The notes: generated by a model from the letters alone, not told the origin. A DNA stretch of 46,337 nt from Holophagaceae bacterium (GCA_025363715.1 JANYLR010000001.1:1-46337); one strand, 5' to 3'; numbered from the stretch's first letter, positions 1 through 8,838 are shown. Numbers and translations are program-made.

Positions 1-537
1 ATGGTCTACGGCACCATGGTGGCCCACGAAGGCACCTTCACGCTGAGCAGTCAGCTCGGCGAAGGCACCGAGGCCAGCCTGCACTTCCCGGCCAGTCGGG
101 TGGGCCGACCGGCCGCGGCCCCCGAACCTGCCCAGCTGGCCCCGAATCTTCCCCAGGCCAACCTCAGGATCCTGCTGGTGGATGATGACGAGCTCATCCG
201 TGAATCCGTGGGGCCCATGCTGGAGATGCTGGGGCATGCGGTGACCAGTGCTCCCGGCGGGCCACCGGCGCTGCGCCTGCTGGCAAGTGGCCTGCCGGTG
301 GATCTGGTGATCCTCGACATGAACATGCCGGGCATGAACGGGGCCGAAGCCCTGCCGCGGATCCTGGACCACTGTCCCGGCCTGCCCGTGGTGATTGCCA
401 CGGGGTACAGCGACCATGAGATTGCCCCCCTGCTGGAGGGCCGGCCCTCGGTGACCAGCATCCGCAAGCCCTTCAGCCTGAAGGAGCTCCAGCTCAAGCT
501 CACCAGCCTGGAGATTCAGCCAGGCCGCCGGGGCTGA
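1..537 (+). CDS. Hybrid sensor histidine kinase, C-terminal part (5' end outside window)
   Basis: This is the tail of a two-component protein that enters from the left edge; the ATG at position 1 is most likely an internal Met. The first 30 or so residues look like the end of a HATPase domain: MVYGTMVAHEG followed by a G2-type box, GEGTEASLHFP. After a Pro/Ala-rich linker comes a complete receiver domain (about residues 56-170) with the acidic pocket LLVDDDE, the phosphoacceptor Asp in VILDMNMPG, the switch Thr in VIATGYS and the Lys in IRKPFS. The kinase would pass phosphate to its own receiver. The input domain and the phosphorylated His cannot be seen. The two bacteriohemerythrins and single receiver downstream could share a signalling theme, but that is inference. 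Confidence 0.85.
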   Translation: MVYGTMVAHEGTFTLSSQLGEGTEASLHFPASRVGRPAAAPEPAQLAPNLPQANLRILLVDDDELIRESVGPMLEMLGHAVTSAPGGPPALRLLASGLPVDLVILDMNMPGMNGAEALPRILDHCPGLPVVIATGYSDHEIAPLLEGRPSVTSIRKPFSLKELQLKLTSLEIQPGRRG

Positions 538-599
538 AGCAGGACTCATGTCCTGGGGCCTGGTCACCGATGATGCTTGGGGACCACCTAGGGGGAGCC

Positions 600-1004
600 A
601 TGGCCATCGCCAACTGGAGCAGCCGGTACGAGACCGGCATCGAGCTGATCGATGCCCAACACAAGTCCCTCTTCACGGCGCTGAATGTCCTGGCGGATTC
701 TTTCCGGACCGGACGGTCCAAGGCGCTGATGGATGAAAGCCTGGAGGCGCTCCTGGCCTATACGGCCGAGCATTTCCATACCGAGGAGCGGTACATGCGG
801 GAGTTCAGCTATCCCGGCCTGGCTGCCCATCTGGCCGAGCACGCGATCCTGATCGTGAAGGCCCGCGAGCTGCGGGAGCGCTTCACGGAAGGCTCCCCCG
901 TGGTCATGGATGTGACGATTTTTTTCGTGGAACTGCTCAAGCACCACATCGACAAGGTGGACAGGGCCATGGTGGAGTTCCTTAAGGGACAGCAGCAGGC
1001 CTGA
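600..1004 (+). CDS. Bacteriohemerythrin (copy 1)
   Basis: A 134-residue single-domain hemerythrin: a four-helix bundle with a non-heme di-iron site that binds O2 reversibly, used in bacteria for oxygen storage, sensing or delivery. All seven expected iron ligands are visible: His21 (DAQHK), His58 and Glu62 (HFHTE), His77 and His81 (HLAEH), His116 and Asp121 (HHIDKVD). The ATG at 600 is chosen over an earlier in-frame ATG at 570. It has a strong AGGGGGAG ribosome binding site at 590-597, and from it the protein lines up residue for residue with the second copy at 1288. There is no signal peptide, so it is cytoplasmic. Confidence 0.93.
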   Translation: MAIANWSSRYETGIELIDAQHKSLFTALNVLADSFRTGRSKALMDESLEALLAYTAEHFHTEERYMREFSYPGLAAHLAEHAILIVKARELRERFTEGSPVVMDVTIFFVELLKHHIDKVDRAMVEFLKGQQQA

Positions 1005-1203
1005 TACCGTTTCGCGATCAAGCGGCAAGGATTCACCACGGAGACACAGAGGGCACGGAGACGTCACAGAGGCCCGAACGGCTGGGAGGAATGATGCAAG
1101 CCTACGTGTCTCCGTGGTGGATCATTTCCTCCCAACCCGGCACCGAGGCACCCGGCATGGGTTCACTGTCGTGAATCTATTTTGTTGAATGCAAACTGGT
1201 ATG
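1003..1203. repeat. Intergenic hairpin element with 14-bp perfect arms and flanking inverted boxes
   Basis: The spacer between the two bacteriohemerythrin genes carries CACCACGGAGACAC at 1034-1047 and its exact reverse complement at 1106-1119, with further CACGGAG and CACAGAG words between. Outside the hairpin, a ~33-nt box at 1003-1037 (GATACCGTTTCGCGATCAAG...) is mirrored by a related box in opposite orientation at 1171-1203. A third copy of the box lies at 2098-2131 next to another CACGGAG hairpin. No ORF with protein character is seen here. Confidence 0.8.
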
Positions 1204-1287
1204 AATGCCAGTCCAGGCGCATGAGCCGGATTCAAGCCGGGAGGGATCCGGTCCGATGGGGAAATTGAACTTCACGGGAGTGACACC

Positions 1288-1692
1288 ATGGCCATCGCCA
1301 TTTGGAACAGCCGCTTCGAGACGGGCATCAGCATCATCGACTCCCAGCACAAGGCGTTGTTCGCCGCCGTGAACAAGCTGGCGGATTCTTTCAAGGACGG
1401 CACTTCGAAGACCGCCGTGAAGGACAGTCTGGATTTCATGGTGAAGTACACCGTCGAACATTTCGGGACGGAAGAAAAGATCATGAAGGACATGGGCTAC
1501 CCCAAGCTGACTTCCCACGTGGCCGAGCACGCTCAGCTGGTGGACAAGGCCAAGGCCCTGCAGGCCAAGCTCGCCGATGGCAAGCCCGTCACCATGGAGG
1601 TCACCACCTTCCTGGCGGACTGGCTGAAACACCACATCAACGAAGTGGACATGGGCTACGTGGAATTCAAGCGGACCCAGGACCGGAAGTGA
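1288..1692 (+). CDS. Bacteriohemerythrin (copy 2)
   Basis: A second 134-residue hemerythrin, clearly paralogous to the gene at 600, with the same length and the same ligand positions (His21, His58, Glu62, His77, His81, His116, Asp121). It probably binds O2 at a di-iron centre in the cytoplasm. A GGGAG ribosome binding site lies at 1276-1280. The two copies are separated by a 283-bp spacer holding a hairpin element, so they may be transcribed separately. The next gene, a receiver, starts only 34 bp downstream and is probably co-transcribed. Confidence 0.94.
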   Translation: MAIAIWNSRFETGISIIDSQHKALFAAVNKLADSFKDGTSKTAVKDSLDFMVKYTVEHFGTEEKIMKDMGYPKLTSHVAEHAQLVDKAKALQAKLADGKPVTMEVTTFLADWLKHHINEVDMGYVEFKRTQDRK

Positions 1693-1726
1693 AGCCGGCG
1701 CAGTCCTGACGCCCCGGGGGGCCGCC

Positions 1727-2086
1727 ATGGCCAGGATCATCGTGGTCGATGACAGCAAGCTCATGCGCAACCTGCTCCAGCACCTGCTGGAGCAGGCAGG
1801 CCACCAGGTGGAGGCCTGGGCGGAGGTGGCCGCCACGGAGGTGGCCGGGCGCATCAGCGCCAGCGACCCCGACCTGCTCATCACGGACTACCACATGCCC
1901 GGCTGCAACGGCCTCACGGTGGCCCGCATGGCCCGGAAGGCAAAGCCGGACCTGAAGGTGGTGGTGATCACCGCCACCCATGATCCCGCCATTCTGGCTG
2001 CCCTCAAGAGCCAGGCCGTCAACCACATCCTCCACAAGCCTCTCCGGGAGGAGGAACTGCTCGAGGTCGTAGCGCGGCTGCTGTGA
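1727..2086 (+). CDS. Stand-alone CheY-like response regulator receiver
   Basis: A 119-residue protein consisting only of a receiver domain. The acidic pair is Asp8-Asp9 (IVVDDSK), the phosphoacceptor is Asp54 (LLITDYHMPG), the switch Thr lies in VVVITATHD and the conserved Lys in LHKPL near the C-terminus. No output domain is attached, so it must act by protein contact, as CheY or Spo0F do. It lies 34 bp behind a bacteriohemerythrin gene and near a hybrid kinase, which suggests a role in redox or oxygen signalling, though no direct link is proven. Confidence 0.9.
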   Translation: MARIIVVDDSKLMRNLLQHLLEQAGHQVEAWAEVAATEVAGRISASDPDLLITDYHMPGCNGLTVARMARKAKPDLKVVVITATHDPAILAALKSQAVNHILHKPLREEELLEVVARLL

Positions 2087-2097
2087 AGGCCCGGGCT

Positions 2098-2190
2098 CAT
2101 ACTGATTTGCATTCAAGCGAAAAGGATCCACCACGGAGGGGCACGGAGGCCTCCGTGCCCCTCCGTGAGCTCCGTGCTCCGTGGTGGATC
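2098..2190. repeat. Hairpin element with a 36-bp perfect palindrome
   Basis: Positions 2132-2149 are followed immediately by their exact reverse complement at 2150-2167, a perfect 36-bp palindrome with no loop. An outer pair of arms, GATCCACCACGGAG at 2125-2138 and CTCCGTGGTGGATC at 2177-2190, is also perfect. The upstream box at 2098-2131 matches those at 1003-1037 and, inverted, at 1171-1203. The element lies between convergent genes and may stop transcription from both sides, although it has no T-tract. Confidence 0.85.
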
Positions 2191-2214
2191 TTCATCTCTG
2201 ATGGCGACTGGGGC

Positions 2215-2508
2215 TCAGAGCCTGTCGAGCCCGTCCTTGCCCATCACCACGTTCCACACCAGCGGCTCGTAGGTGGCCAGGCCGGCCTTGAAGAAGGGAT
2301 CGTTGTTCCGGATGGTGTCGAGGTCGGCCAGAGGGTTCGCATCCTGGACCCGCAGCAGGAACATGCCGCCAGTGCGCGGATCCAGGGGGCCCGAGGCCAG
2401 CAGGATGCCCTGCTCCTGCAGGGTGCGCAGGTAGGCGCGGTGGGCTTCGGTCGCCGCCTCGATCTCAGGCAGGGGACGACGGTAGCGGACGATGATCATG
2501 GCGTACAT
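2215..2508 (-). CDS. YciI-like protein
   Basis: A 97-residue protein of the YCII/dimeric alpha-beta barrel type. Typical features are the N-terminal strand MYAMIIVRYRRPL, the helix AHRAYLRTLQEQG, the turn LLASGPLDPRTGGMFLL, and the segment IRNNDPFFKAGLATYEPLVW. Family members are small cytoplasmic proteins of uncertain enzymatic role. The ATG at 2508 is chosen because AGGGAG lies just upstream on the minus strand; an upstream in-frame start would add 18 residues unlike the family. The dodecin gene lies upstream on the same strand, with 138 bp between them. Confidence 0.85.
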   Translation of the reverse strand: MYAMIIVRYRRPLPEIEAATEAHRAYLRTLQEQGILLASGPLDPRTGGMFLLRVQDANPLADLDTIRNNDPFFKAGLATYEPLVWNVVMGKDGLDRL

Positions 2509-2646
2509 GGCGGCTCCCTGATTTACCCCAGATGAACACGACAAAAGATCCCCGACAAGCACTGCTTGGCGGGGGGATGGACTCGGATGAACAGCGTGAA
2601 GAGCCTCCGATGTGAGGTCTCTGGAGCCAACCGGGTCCGCGGCCGG

Positions 2647-2856
2647 CTACTCCTCGAGCCGGCAGCCCACCTTCACCGTGACCTGCCACTCGGACACCTT
2701 GCTGTCCTTGATGGCGCCCCGGGTTTCGACCAGCTGGAACCAGCGCATGTTGGGCAGGTCCTTGGCGGCCTTGGCCAGCACGTTCTGCACCGCGTCCTCG
2801 ACCGAACTCTTGGAGGTGCCCACGAGCTCGAAATACTGGTAATTGTGCCCCTGCAT
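2647..2856 (-). CDS. Dodecin family flavin-binding protein
   Basis: A 69-residue protein with the dodecin layout: strand, helix, two strands. Dodecins form hollow dodecamers that bind flavins or CoA and buffer free flavin in the cytoplasm. The family phrase YFELVGTSKSSVEDAVQNVL is followed by MRWFQLVETRGAI and the closing strand WQVTVKVGCRLEE. The start at 2856 follows a GAGAGGAG site on the minus strand; an upstream ATG would add 11 untypical residues. The gene is divergent from the RDD-family gene at 2974. Confidence 0.9.
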   Translation of the reverse strand: MQGHNYQYFELVGTSKSSVEDAVQNVLAKAAKDLPNMRWFQLVETRGAIKDSKVSEWQVTVKVGCRLEE

Positions 2857-2973
2857 GGGTGCTCCTCTCAAGCTGGATGGCCCATCCATCCAGGAGCGGG
2901 AGTATAGCCCCGATCAACGATTCCTTGCCAAGGCCCGGGACCTTTTGCACCCTGGGAGGAGCGGAGCGCGACC

Positions 2974-3459
2974 ATGGATCCCTACCCGGCACAGGACACC
3001 TACGAAGTGGAGGCGGCCACCCGGCTCAGCCGTCTCGGTGCGGCCCTGGTGGATGGCCTCGTGGGCTTCGCCCCCCTGGGCGCCATCGCCCTCCTGCTCC
3101 CCATGGCCCTGCTATCGGGGCGCATGGGTTCCCTGGTGGTCCTGGTGGTCGCGGCGGTGGGGATCTCGCTGGCGGTGCTGATCACGCAGATCGTGCTGCT
3201 GGTGCGGCGCGGCCAGACCATCGGCAAGAAGGTCCTGGGCATCCGGATGATCACCAGCGATGGGGACATCCCCAGCATCTGGCGGGTCTTCTTCCTGCGC
3301 TGGCTGCCCTTCGCGGTGGTGGCCGTGGTGCTGGAACTGGTGCTCAAGGTCCGGGGCATCGGGAACCTCATCTACCTGGTGGACGCGCTCCTCATCTTCC
3401 AGCCCACCCGGCGGTGCCTGCACGATCTGCTCGCTGATACGCATGTGATCAAGGCCTGA
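2974..3459 (+). CDS. RDD family integral membrane protein
   Basis: A 161-residue protein with three or four predicted membrane helices (about residues 30-50, 52-77, 105-125, 128-142). RDD features are visible: the Arg-containing start RLSRLGAALVDGLV, the GQTIGKKVLGIRM stretch, and the closing FQPTRRCLHDLLADTHV. The family's function is generally unknown; some members are linked to ion transport. A GGGAGGAG site precedes the ATG. The stop codon is directly adjacent to that of the convergent acetyltransferase, with no spacer. Confidence 0.85.
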   Translation: MDPYPAQDTYEVEAATRLSRLGAALVDGLVGFAPLGAIALLLPMALLSGRMGSLVVLVVAAVGISLAVLITQIVLLVRRGQTIGKKVLGIRMITSDGDIPSIWRVFFLRWLPFAVVAVVLELVLKVRGIGNLIYLVDALLIFQPTRRCLHDLLADTHVIKA

Positions 3460-3993
3460 TCAGACCTTCCGCCCCATCAGCGTGTGCACCAGCAGTCGGT
3501 CGCGGTACACGATGTCACCCACGGGGAAGGTGGTCTCGCCGAGTTCGGTGAAGCCGGCCTTGGCGTAGAAGCGGATGCCCCGGAGATTCTGCTCCCACAC
3601 CTGCAGCCAGACCCCGTCGTGGCCCACGGCGACGGCGTGGGCGAGCACCGCGGCCATCAGTTGCTTGGCGGCTCCGGCCCCATGCAGCGACCGATCGAGG
3701 TAGAACCTTGCCACTTCAAGCGGTTTGCTGAAGGAGCCTAGGCGCTTTTCCACCTCCGGGCCGCAGGCCCGGAGCAAGGCATAGCCCAGCAGCGCGCCAC
3801 CTTCATCGATCACCAGCGTGGTGCTGCCAGGATCAGCCAATTCGGTGGCCTGTTGGACCAACCCGAACGTCTCCGCCAGGTGGAGTTCCAGATTCGATTC
3901 GGGAATCAGCCCAGCGTAGGTCTCGCGCCAAAGGCGCGCCCCCAGGAGCGCCAGCTCCTGGGCTTCCGTCAGAAGGGCTGTGCGGATCACCAT
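3460..3993 (-). CDS. GNAT family N-acetyltransferase
   Basis: A 177-residue protein with the GNAT fold. The acetyl-CoA motif A is ARFYLDRSLHGAGAAKQLM, with R-x-x-H-G-A-G-A in the pyrophosphate loop, and motif B is seen in WLQVWEQNLRGIRFYAKAGF. The N-terminus (IRTALLTEAQELALLGARLW, then ETYAGLIPES) matches the amino-acid and polyamine-type GNAT class. The substrate cannot be told from sequence. It is convergent with the RDD gene with no gap and divergent from glyQ, 58 bp away. Confidence 0.88.
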   Translation of the reverse strand: MVIRTALLTEAQELALLGARLWRETYAGLIPESNLELHLAETFGLVQQATELADPGSTTLVIDEGGALLGYALLRACGPEVEKRLGSFSKPLEVARFYLDRSLHGAGAAKQLMAAVLAHAVAVGHDGVWLQVWEQNLRGIRFYAKAGFTELGETTFPVGDIVYRDRLLVHTLMGRKV

Positions 3994-4002
3994 CCCCTGA
4001 GC

Positions 4003-4031
4003 TTACCAAATAGCTGAAAACCCGCTACAAT
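4003..4031 (+). promoter_or_regulatory. Putative sigma-70 promoter for glyQS
   Basis: TTACCA at 4003-4008 and TACAAT at 4026-4031 are separated by 17 bp, a good match to a housekeeping promoter, in the short divergent spacer ahead of glyQ. The predicted transcript would begin near 4038, leaving a very short leader, so a T-box leader is not possible here. Confidence 0.6.
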
Positions 4032-4051
4032 GCTCGTTTTGGCGAGCCCCC

Positions 4052-4987
4052 ATGCACATCCAGGAACTGATCCTCCGCCTGCAGCGTTTCTGGGCTGACC
4101 GGGGCTGCCTCATCGGCCAGCCCTACGATCTGGAAAAGGGCGCGGGGACCATGAACCCGCTCACCTTCTTTGGCGCCCTGGGCGTCAAGCCCTGGAACGT
4201 GGCCTACGTGGAGCCCTCCCGGCGCCCGGCGGACGGCCGCTACGGCGAGAACCCCTTCCGCGTCTACAAGCACCTCCAGTTCCAGGTGCTCCTCAAGCCC
4301 AGCCCCGCCAAGGTGCAGGACCTCTACATCGAAAGCCTGGAGGCCCTGGGCATCGACTTCTCCAAGCACGACTTGCGCTTCGAGGAGGACAACTGGGAAT
4401 CGCCCTCCCTGGGCGCCTGGGGCGTGGGCTGGCAGGTGGTGCTGGACGGCATGGAGATCAGCCAGTTCACCTACTTCCAGCAGGTGGGCGGCCTGGACTG
4501 CCGGCCCGTGAGCGCCGAGCTGACCTACGGCATCGAGCGCATCTGCATGTTCCTGGGCGGCTACGACAACATCTTCGACCTGGTGCACGGCGAGGTGAAG
4601 ACGGATGACGGCGTCTTCCCGGTCACCTACGGCCAGATGCGCCAGCGCGAGGAGTTCGAGCTGAGCGCCTACAGCTTCGAGCACGCGGACATCGATCTGC
4701 ACCGCACTCTCTTCGACGCCTTCGAAAAGGAGGGCTGGCGCCTGCTGAAGGACCACGGCCACTTCCTCAGCGCCTACGAACAGGCCCTGAAGATGAGCCA
4801 CACCTTCAATGTGCTGGATGCCCGCGGCGCCGTGAGCACGACCGAGCGGCCCGGCATCATCAAGCGGGTGCGCGACCTGGCCAGCGCCTGCGCGAGGGCG
4901 TACCTGGAGCATGAGGAAGGGAAGACGCCAACCGCGGAGAGCGCGGAGAAAAATGGTGCGGCTGCAGCGAAGGGAGGTGCGAAGTGA
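4052..4987 (+). CDS. glyQ: Glycyl-tRNA synthetase alpha subunit
   Basis: The 311-residue alpha chain of the bacterial two-subunit (alpha2-beta2) glycyl-tRNA synthetase, which charges tRNA-Gly with glycine in the cytoplasm. The alpha chain holds the class II catalytic core. Typical stretches are the opening [48 protein letters not shown] (motif 2 region), [18 protein letters not shown] and the motif 3 region [13 protein letters not shown]. It overlaps glyS by 4 bp (GTGA), so the two chains are probably translationally coupled. The last 20 or so residues are a Lys/Ala/Glu-rich tail. Confidence 0.98.
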   Translation: MHIQELILRLQRFWADRGCLIGQPYDLEKGAGTMNPLTFFGALGVKPWNVAYVEPSRRPADGRYGENPFRVYKHLQFQVLLKPSPAKVQDLYIESLEALGIDFSKHDLRFEEDNWESPSLGAWGVGWQVVLDGMEISQFTYFQQVGGLDCRPVSAELTYGIERICMFLGGYDNIFDLVHGEVKTDDGVFPVTYGQMRQREEFELSAYSFEHADIDLHRTLFDAFEKEGWRLLKDHGHFLSAYEQALKMSHTFNVLDARGAVSTTERPGIIKRVRDLASACARAYLEHEEGKTPTAESAEKNGAAAAKGGAK

Positions 4988-7053
4988 GCGGCACCAAGAC
5001 CTTCCTGCTGGAGCTGCACTGCGAGGAGATCCCGGCGCGGTTCCTGAAGCCACTCTCGGAAGAATTCAGTCCGAGTTTTTCAGCCTGGGCAAAGAACCAG
5101 GGCCTGCCTGTCACTGCTCTTGAGTTCTTCTTCTCTCCGCGCAAGCTTTGCTGGCGCGGAGCCTTGTCCGCCGCCCAACCCAATCAGATCGAGACCCAGG
5201 TCGGTCCGCCGCAGCGCATGTGCGTGGACGAGGCGGGCCAGCCGACGATCCAGGGGCAGAAGTTCGCGGAAAAGTGGGGTGTGGACTTCGACCAGGTGCG
5301 CTTCGAGCAGCCCGCCGGGAAGAAGGAGCCTTGCGCGGTGGTGACGATCACGAAGCAGGGCCGGCCCACGGTGGACCTGCTGGCGGAAGCTCTGCCTGAC
5401 CTCATCGAGAGCCTGCACGTGCCCAAGGCCATGCGCTGGGGCAAGTCGGACTTCGAGTTCGTCCGGCCCATCCGGAACATCCTCTGCCTCTTCGGCGACC
5501 AGGTGGTGCCCCTCACTGTGGATGGTGTGACTGCCAAGAACACGACCTGGGGTCATCGGCTGTACCACCGCGAGCACCCGGCGCCGGTGAAGGTGGCGAC
5601 GCCGGAGGCCTACGAGACGGCCCTGGAAGCCGCTGGTGTGGTGGCGAGCGTTGCCGTGCGCAAATCGCGCATCGCGGAGCAGCTGGACCAGCTGGCCGCC
5701 GAGGTGGGCGGGCGCGTGGTGGCCGATGGGTCGCTGCTCGACACCCTGGCGGAGATCGTGGAGTTTCCGAAAATTGTGCGGGGCGACTTTCCGGCCAGCT
5801 TCCTGGAGCTGCCCAAGGAGGTGCTGGTCACCAGCCTCCGCGAGCACCAGAAGAGCTTCTGCATCGAGGGGCCGGATGGTGCCCTGCTGCCCTGCTTTCT
5901 CACCGCCGCCAACCGACCGGACGATCCCGCGGGCTTCGTGAAGGCCGGCAATGAGTGGGTGCTGAAGGCGCGGCTCTACGATGCCCGGTTCTTCTTCGCG
6001 GAGGACCGGAAGCTGGCGCTTTCGGTCCGGATGGAAAAACTTCAGGCACTGACTTTTCAGCGGGAGCTGGGGAGCTACTACGACAAGACCGGACGGGTGG
6101 TGGCCATCACCAAGGCACTGGCCACGCGGCTTTCCGATGATGACGAGCACATCAACCGCGCCATGGAGGCGGCCCGCATGGCCAAGTGCGACCTGCGCAC
6201 GCTCATGGTGGGCGAGTTCCCGGAGCTGCAGGGCATCATGGGCGGCGAGTACCTCAAGCACGAGGGCGCCCACGAAGAAGTCTGGATGGCCGTGAAGGAG
6301 CACTACCGACCCGTCGGCGCCGAGGATGCGATTCCCTCCACACCCATGGGTTGCCTGCTGTCCCTTTGCGACAAGCTGGACACCGTGGCGGGCTGCTTCG
6401 CCGTGGGCCTCATCCCCAGCGGCTCCAAGGATCCGCTGGCCCTCCGCCGCGCCGGCCAGGGCATCGTGCGCATCCTGTGGGAGCGGGGCTGGGCCTTCAC
6501 GCCCGGCGACCTCATCTCCACAGCCCTCCGCGTGGTCGGCGACAAGGCCACCAAGTCGGCGCCGGAATCCACCGAAGCCTTGCTGGCCTTCTTCCGGGAC
6601 CGGGTGGCTTATCAGCTGGAGGTAGCGGGCTACGCTGGCTCCGTGCGCCGTTCGGCCCTGGCCACAGGCTGGGAGGATTTGGCGGACCTCAAGGCCCGCT
6701 GCGAGGCCCTGTCCGCCTTCGCCGATGATCCGCGGTTTGCCTCCCTGGCCCAGAGCGCCAAGCGCATCGGGAACATCCTGAAGGACGAGGCTCCCGGCCA
6801 GGCCTTCGATGCCGCCGTGATGCAGGATGCCACCGAGAAGGCCCTGGCCGACCGCCTGAAGGCACTGGAGGCCTCCCCAAATCAAGTGGCCCTCCTCGCC
6901 GCCTTGGCCGACCTCGCCGAGCCCCTCGAAGCCTTCTTCGGCGCCGTCATGGTGAAGTGCGAGGAGCCAACGCTCCGAGCCGCCCGCCTCAACCTGCTCC
7001 ACCGCCTCCGCCAGGCTTTCCTGCGCGTGGCCGATTTCTCGCAGTGGCAGTGA
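4984..7053 (+). CDS. glyS: Glycyl-tRNA synthetase beta subunit
   Basis: The 689-residue beta chain of the two-subunit glycyl-tRNA synthetase, needed for tRNA-Gly recognition. Family features include the opening [61 protein letters not shown], the HD-like region with [19 protein letters not shown] and [11 protein letters not shown], and the DALRN-type anticodon-binding C-terminus. The start is the GTG at 4984 inside the end of glyQ. Length is normal for the family. A hairpin element and guaA follow. Confidence 0.97.
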   Translation: MSGTKTFLLELHCEEIPARFLKPLSEEFSPSFSAWAKNQGLPVTALEFFFSPRKLCWRGALSAAQPNQIETQVGPPQRMCVDEAGQPTIQGQKFAEKWGVDFDQVRFEQPAGKKEPCAVVTITKQGRPTVDLLAEALPDLIESLHVPKAMRWGKSDFEFVRPIRNILCLFGDQVVPLTVDGVTAKNTTWGHRLYHREHPAPVKVATPEAYETALEAAGVVASVAVRKSRIAEQLDQLAAEVGGRVVADGSLLDTLAEIVEFPKIVRGDFPASFLELPKEVLVTSLREHQKSFCIEGPDGALLPCFLTAANRPDDPAGFVKAGNEWVLKARLYDARFFFAEDRKLALSVRMEKLQALTFQRELGSYYDKTGRVVAITKALATRLSDDDEHINRAMEAARMAKCDLRTLMVGEFPELQGIMGGEYLKHEGAHEEVWMAVKEHYRPVGAEDAIPSTPMGCLLSLCDKLDTVAGCFAVGLIPSGSKDPLALRRAGQGIVRILWERGWAFTPGDLISTALRVVGDKATKSAPESTEALLAFFRDRVAYQLEVAGYAGSVRRSALATGWEDLADLKARCEALSAFADDPRFASLAQSAKRIGNILKDEAPGQAFDAAVMQDATEKALADRLKALEASPNQVALLAALADLAEPLEAFFGAVMVKCEEPTLRAARLNLLHRLRQAFLRVADFSQWQ

Positions 7054-7064
7054 ATTTGAAGTGA

Positions 7065-7148
7065 AACCACAGATGTCGCAGATGGGCGCAGATAATAGAG
7101 CTACAACCTCCATCAACTTCATCTGCGAAATCTGCGTCGTCTGCGGTT
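7065..7148. repeat. Hairpin element of CGCAGAT words
   Basis: Left arm at 7065-7093 (AACCACAGATGTCGCAGAT...) pairs imperfectly with the right arm at 7121-7148 (ATCTGCGAAATCTGCG...GTT), with a 27-nt loop between. It sits between glyS and guaA and ends about 22 bp before the guaA start, so it would be in the guaA leader of any read-through transcript. Its form matches the other word-based hairpins in this window but its words differ. Confidence 0.75.
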
Positions 7149-7170
7149 GAGAGCTTTTCCTGAGGTTCCC

Positions 7171-8700
7171 ATGCACCACGAGCGCATCGCCATCATTGAT
7201 TACGGCAGCCAGTACACCCGGCTCATCACGCGGCGGCTGCGGGAACTAGGGGCCTTTGGCCTGGTCTACAACAGCGGCGCCACGGCGGAAGAGATCGGCG
7301 GCGCTGATCTGAAGGGCGTGATCCTTTCTGGCGGGCCTAACTCGGTGCTGGAGCCGGGTGCGCCGGACCTCGACTCGGCCATCCTTGATCTGGGTGTGCC
7401 TATCCTGGGCATCTGCTATGGCCAGCAGCTCCTGGCTCGCAATCTGGGCGGCCAGCTGCACCGCTCTGCCAGCCGGGAGTATGGCAAGGCGGATATCCAG
7501 GCCCTGCCCGAGATCTCCATGCTCTTTGAGGGGCTGCCCCACGCCCAGCAGGTGTGGATGAGCCACGGCGACCACGTGGAAGTCGCCCCCGCAGGGTTCA
7601 CCGTTACGGCCAAGACGCCCAGCGTGCCGGTGGCGGCCATGGAGGATGCCAAGCGTGGGATCTACTGCCTTCAGTTCCACCCAGAAGTCACCCACAGCGC
7701 CCAAGGCATGCCTCTGTTGCTGAATTTCCTGCGGCATTGCGGCCTGGTCCTGGACTGGAACGCGGGCAATTTCATCGACGAAAAAGTGAAGGCCATCCGC
7801 GCCCAGGTGGGGAAGGGCACCGTGGTGCTGGGCCTCAGCGGCGGCGTGGATTCCAGCGTGGCGGCCCTGCTGCTGCACAAGGCCATCGGCAGGCAGCTCA
7901 CCTGTGTCTTCGTGGACCACGGCCTCATGCGCAAGGACGAGATGAAGCAGGTGCAGGCCTACTTCGCGCCCTTCGAGCTGCAGGTGATCTGGGTGGACGC
8001 CTCGGACGAGTTCCTGGGTGCCCTGGCCGGCATCACCGATCCCGAGCAGAAGCGGAAGATCATCGGCGGCAAGTTCATCGAGGTCTTCGAACGCGAGGCG
8101 GGCAAGGTGCAGGCCGACTTCCTGGGCCAGGGCACCACGTACCCCGACGTGATCGAAAGCAGCGGCATCGGCGGCGCCATCCTGGTCAAGTCCCACCACA
8201 ACGTGGGCGGGCTGCCGGAGCGCATGAGGATGCAGCTGGTGGAGCCGCTCCGGGAGCTGTTCAAGGATGAGGTGCGGGCCACGGGACTGGCGTTGGGCCT
8301 GCCCGAGGAAATGAACCAGCGGCACCCCTTTCCGGGGCCGGGCCTGGCCGTGCGCCTGCCCGGCGCCATCACCCGGGAGCGGGCGACGATCCTCCAGAAC
8401 GCCGATGCCATCTTCCTCCAGGAGCTGCGGGAGAGTGGCTGGTACGCCCGTACCAGCCAGGCCTTCGCCGTGCTGCTGCCGGTGCAGACCGTGGGCATCA
8501 TGGGCGACGAGCGCACCTTCGAGTGGATGTGCGCCCTGCGGGCCGTGACCAGCGAGGATTTCATGACCGCCGACTGGGCCCGCCTGCCCCACGAATTGCT
8601 TGATCGCATCGCGCAACGAATTGTGCGGGAGGTGCGGGGTATCAACAGGGTGGTGTTTGATATCACTAGCAAGCCACCGGCGACCATTGAGTACGAATAA
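7171..8700 (+). CDS. guaA: GMP synthase (glutamine-hydrolysing)
   Basis: A 509-residue enzyme converting XMP, glutamine and ATP into GMP, the last step of de novo guanine nucleotide synthesis. The N-terminal class I glutamine amidotransferase has nucleophile Cys82 (GICYGQQ) and His170/Glu172 (FHPEVTHS). The ATP-pyrophosphatase domain has the P-loop SGGVDSS at 223-229. The C-terminal dimerisation domain ends in the usual NRVVFDITSKPPATIEYE. The ATG at 7171, preceded by TGAGG, is preferred over a TTG at 7147 that would add eight untypical residues and sits in a hairpin arm. Confidence 0.98.
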   Translation: MHHERIAIIDYGSQYTRLITRRLRELGAFGLVYNSGATAEEIGGADLKGVILSGGPNSVLEPGAPDLDSAILDLGVPILGICYGQQLLARNLGGQLHRSASREYGKADIQALPEISMLFEGLPHAQQVWMSHGDHVEVAPAGFTVTAKTPSVPVAAMEDAKRGIYCLQFHPEVTHSAQGMPLLLNFLRHCGLVLDWNAGNFIDEKVKAIRAQVGKGTVVLGLSGGVDSSVAALLLHKAIGRQLTCVFVDHGLMRKDEMKQVQAYFAPFELQVIWVDASDEFLGALAGITDPEQKRKIIGGKFIEVFEREAGKVQADFLGQGTTYPDVIESSGIGGAILVKSHHNVGGLPERMRMQLVEPLRELFKDEVRATGLALGLPEEMNQRHPFPGPGLAVRLPGAITRERATILQNADAIFLQELRESGWYARTSQAFAVLLPVQTVGIMGDERTFEWMCALRAVTSEDFMTADWARLPHELLDRIAQRIVREVRGINRVVFDITSKPPATIEYE

Positions 8701-8709
8701 AAGAATTCA

Positions 8710-8829
8710 TCCACAGATTTCACAGATTCACACAGATTCTGAAAGGCGCGGATCGGAGCTGGATCTCGCTCACCTGGTCTAGGTTTTTTAATCTGTGGAA
8801 TCTGTGGAATCTGTGGACTCCTTTTTTTT
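8710..8829. repeat. Hairpin element of CACAGATT words with T-tract, possible guaA terminator
   Basis: Left arm at 8710-8738 contains three CACAGATT-type words and pairs with three AATCTGTGG words at 8790-8817. The right arm is followed at 8822-8829 by eight T residues. It begins 10 bp after the guaA stop, so it could act as an unusually long intrinsic terminator. Confidence 0.75.
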
Positions 8830-8838
8830 GAGTGGAAC

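Noticed and set aside
4003..4051. T-box leader controlling glyQS
   Set aside because: Only about 50 bp separate glyQ from the divergent gene, too short for a T-box.
5080..7179. A 699-codon open frame on the minus strand opposite glyS
   Set aside because: It is antisense to a clear glycyl-tRNA synthetase gene, its protein is His/Gly/Gln-rich with no domain, and long antisense frames are normal in GC-rich coding DNA. The same applies to the minus-strand frame over guaA.
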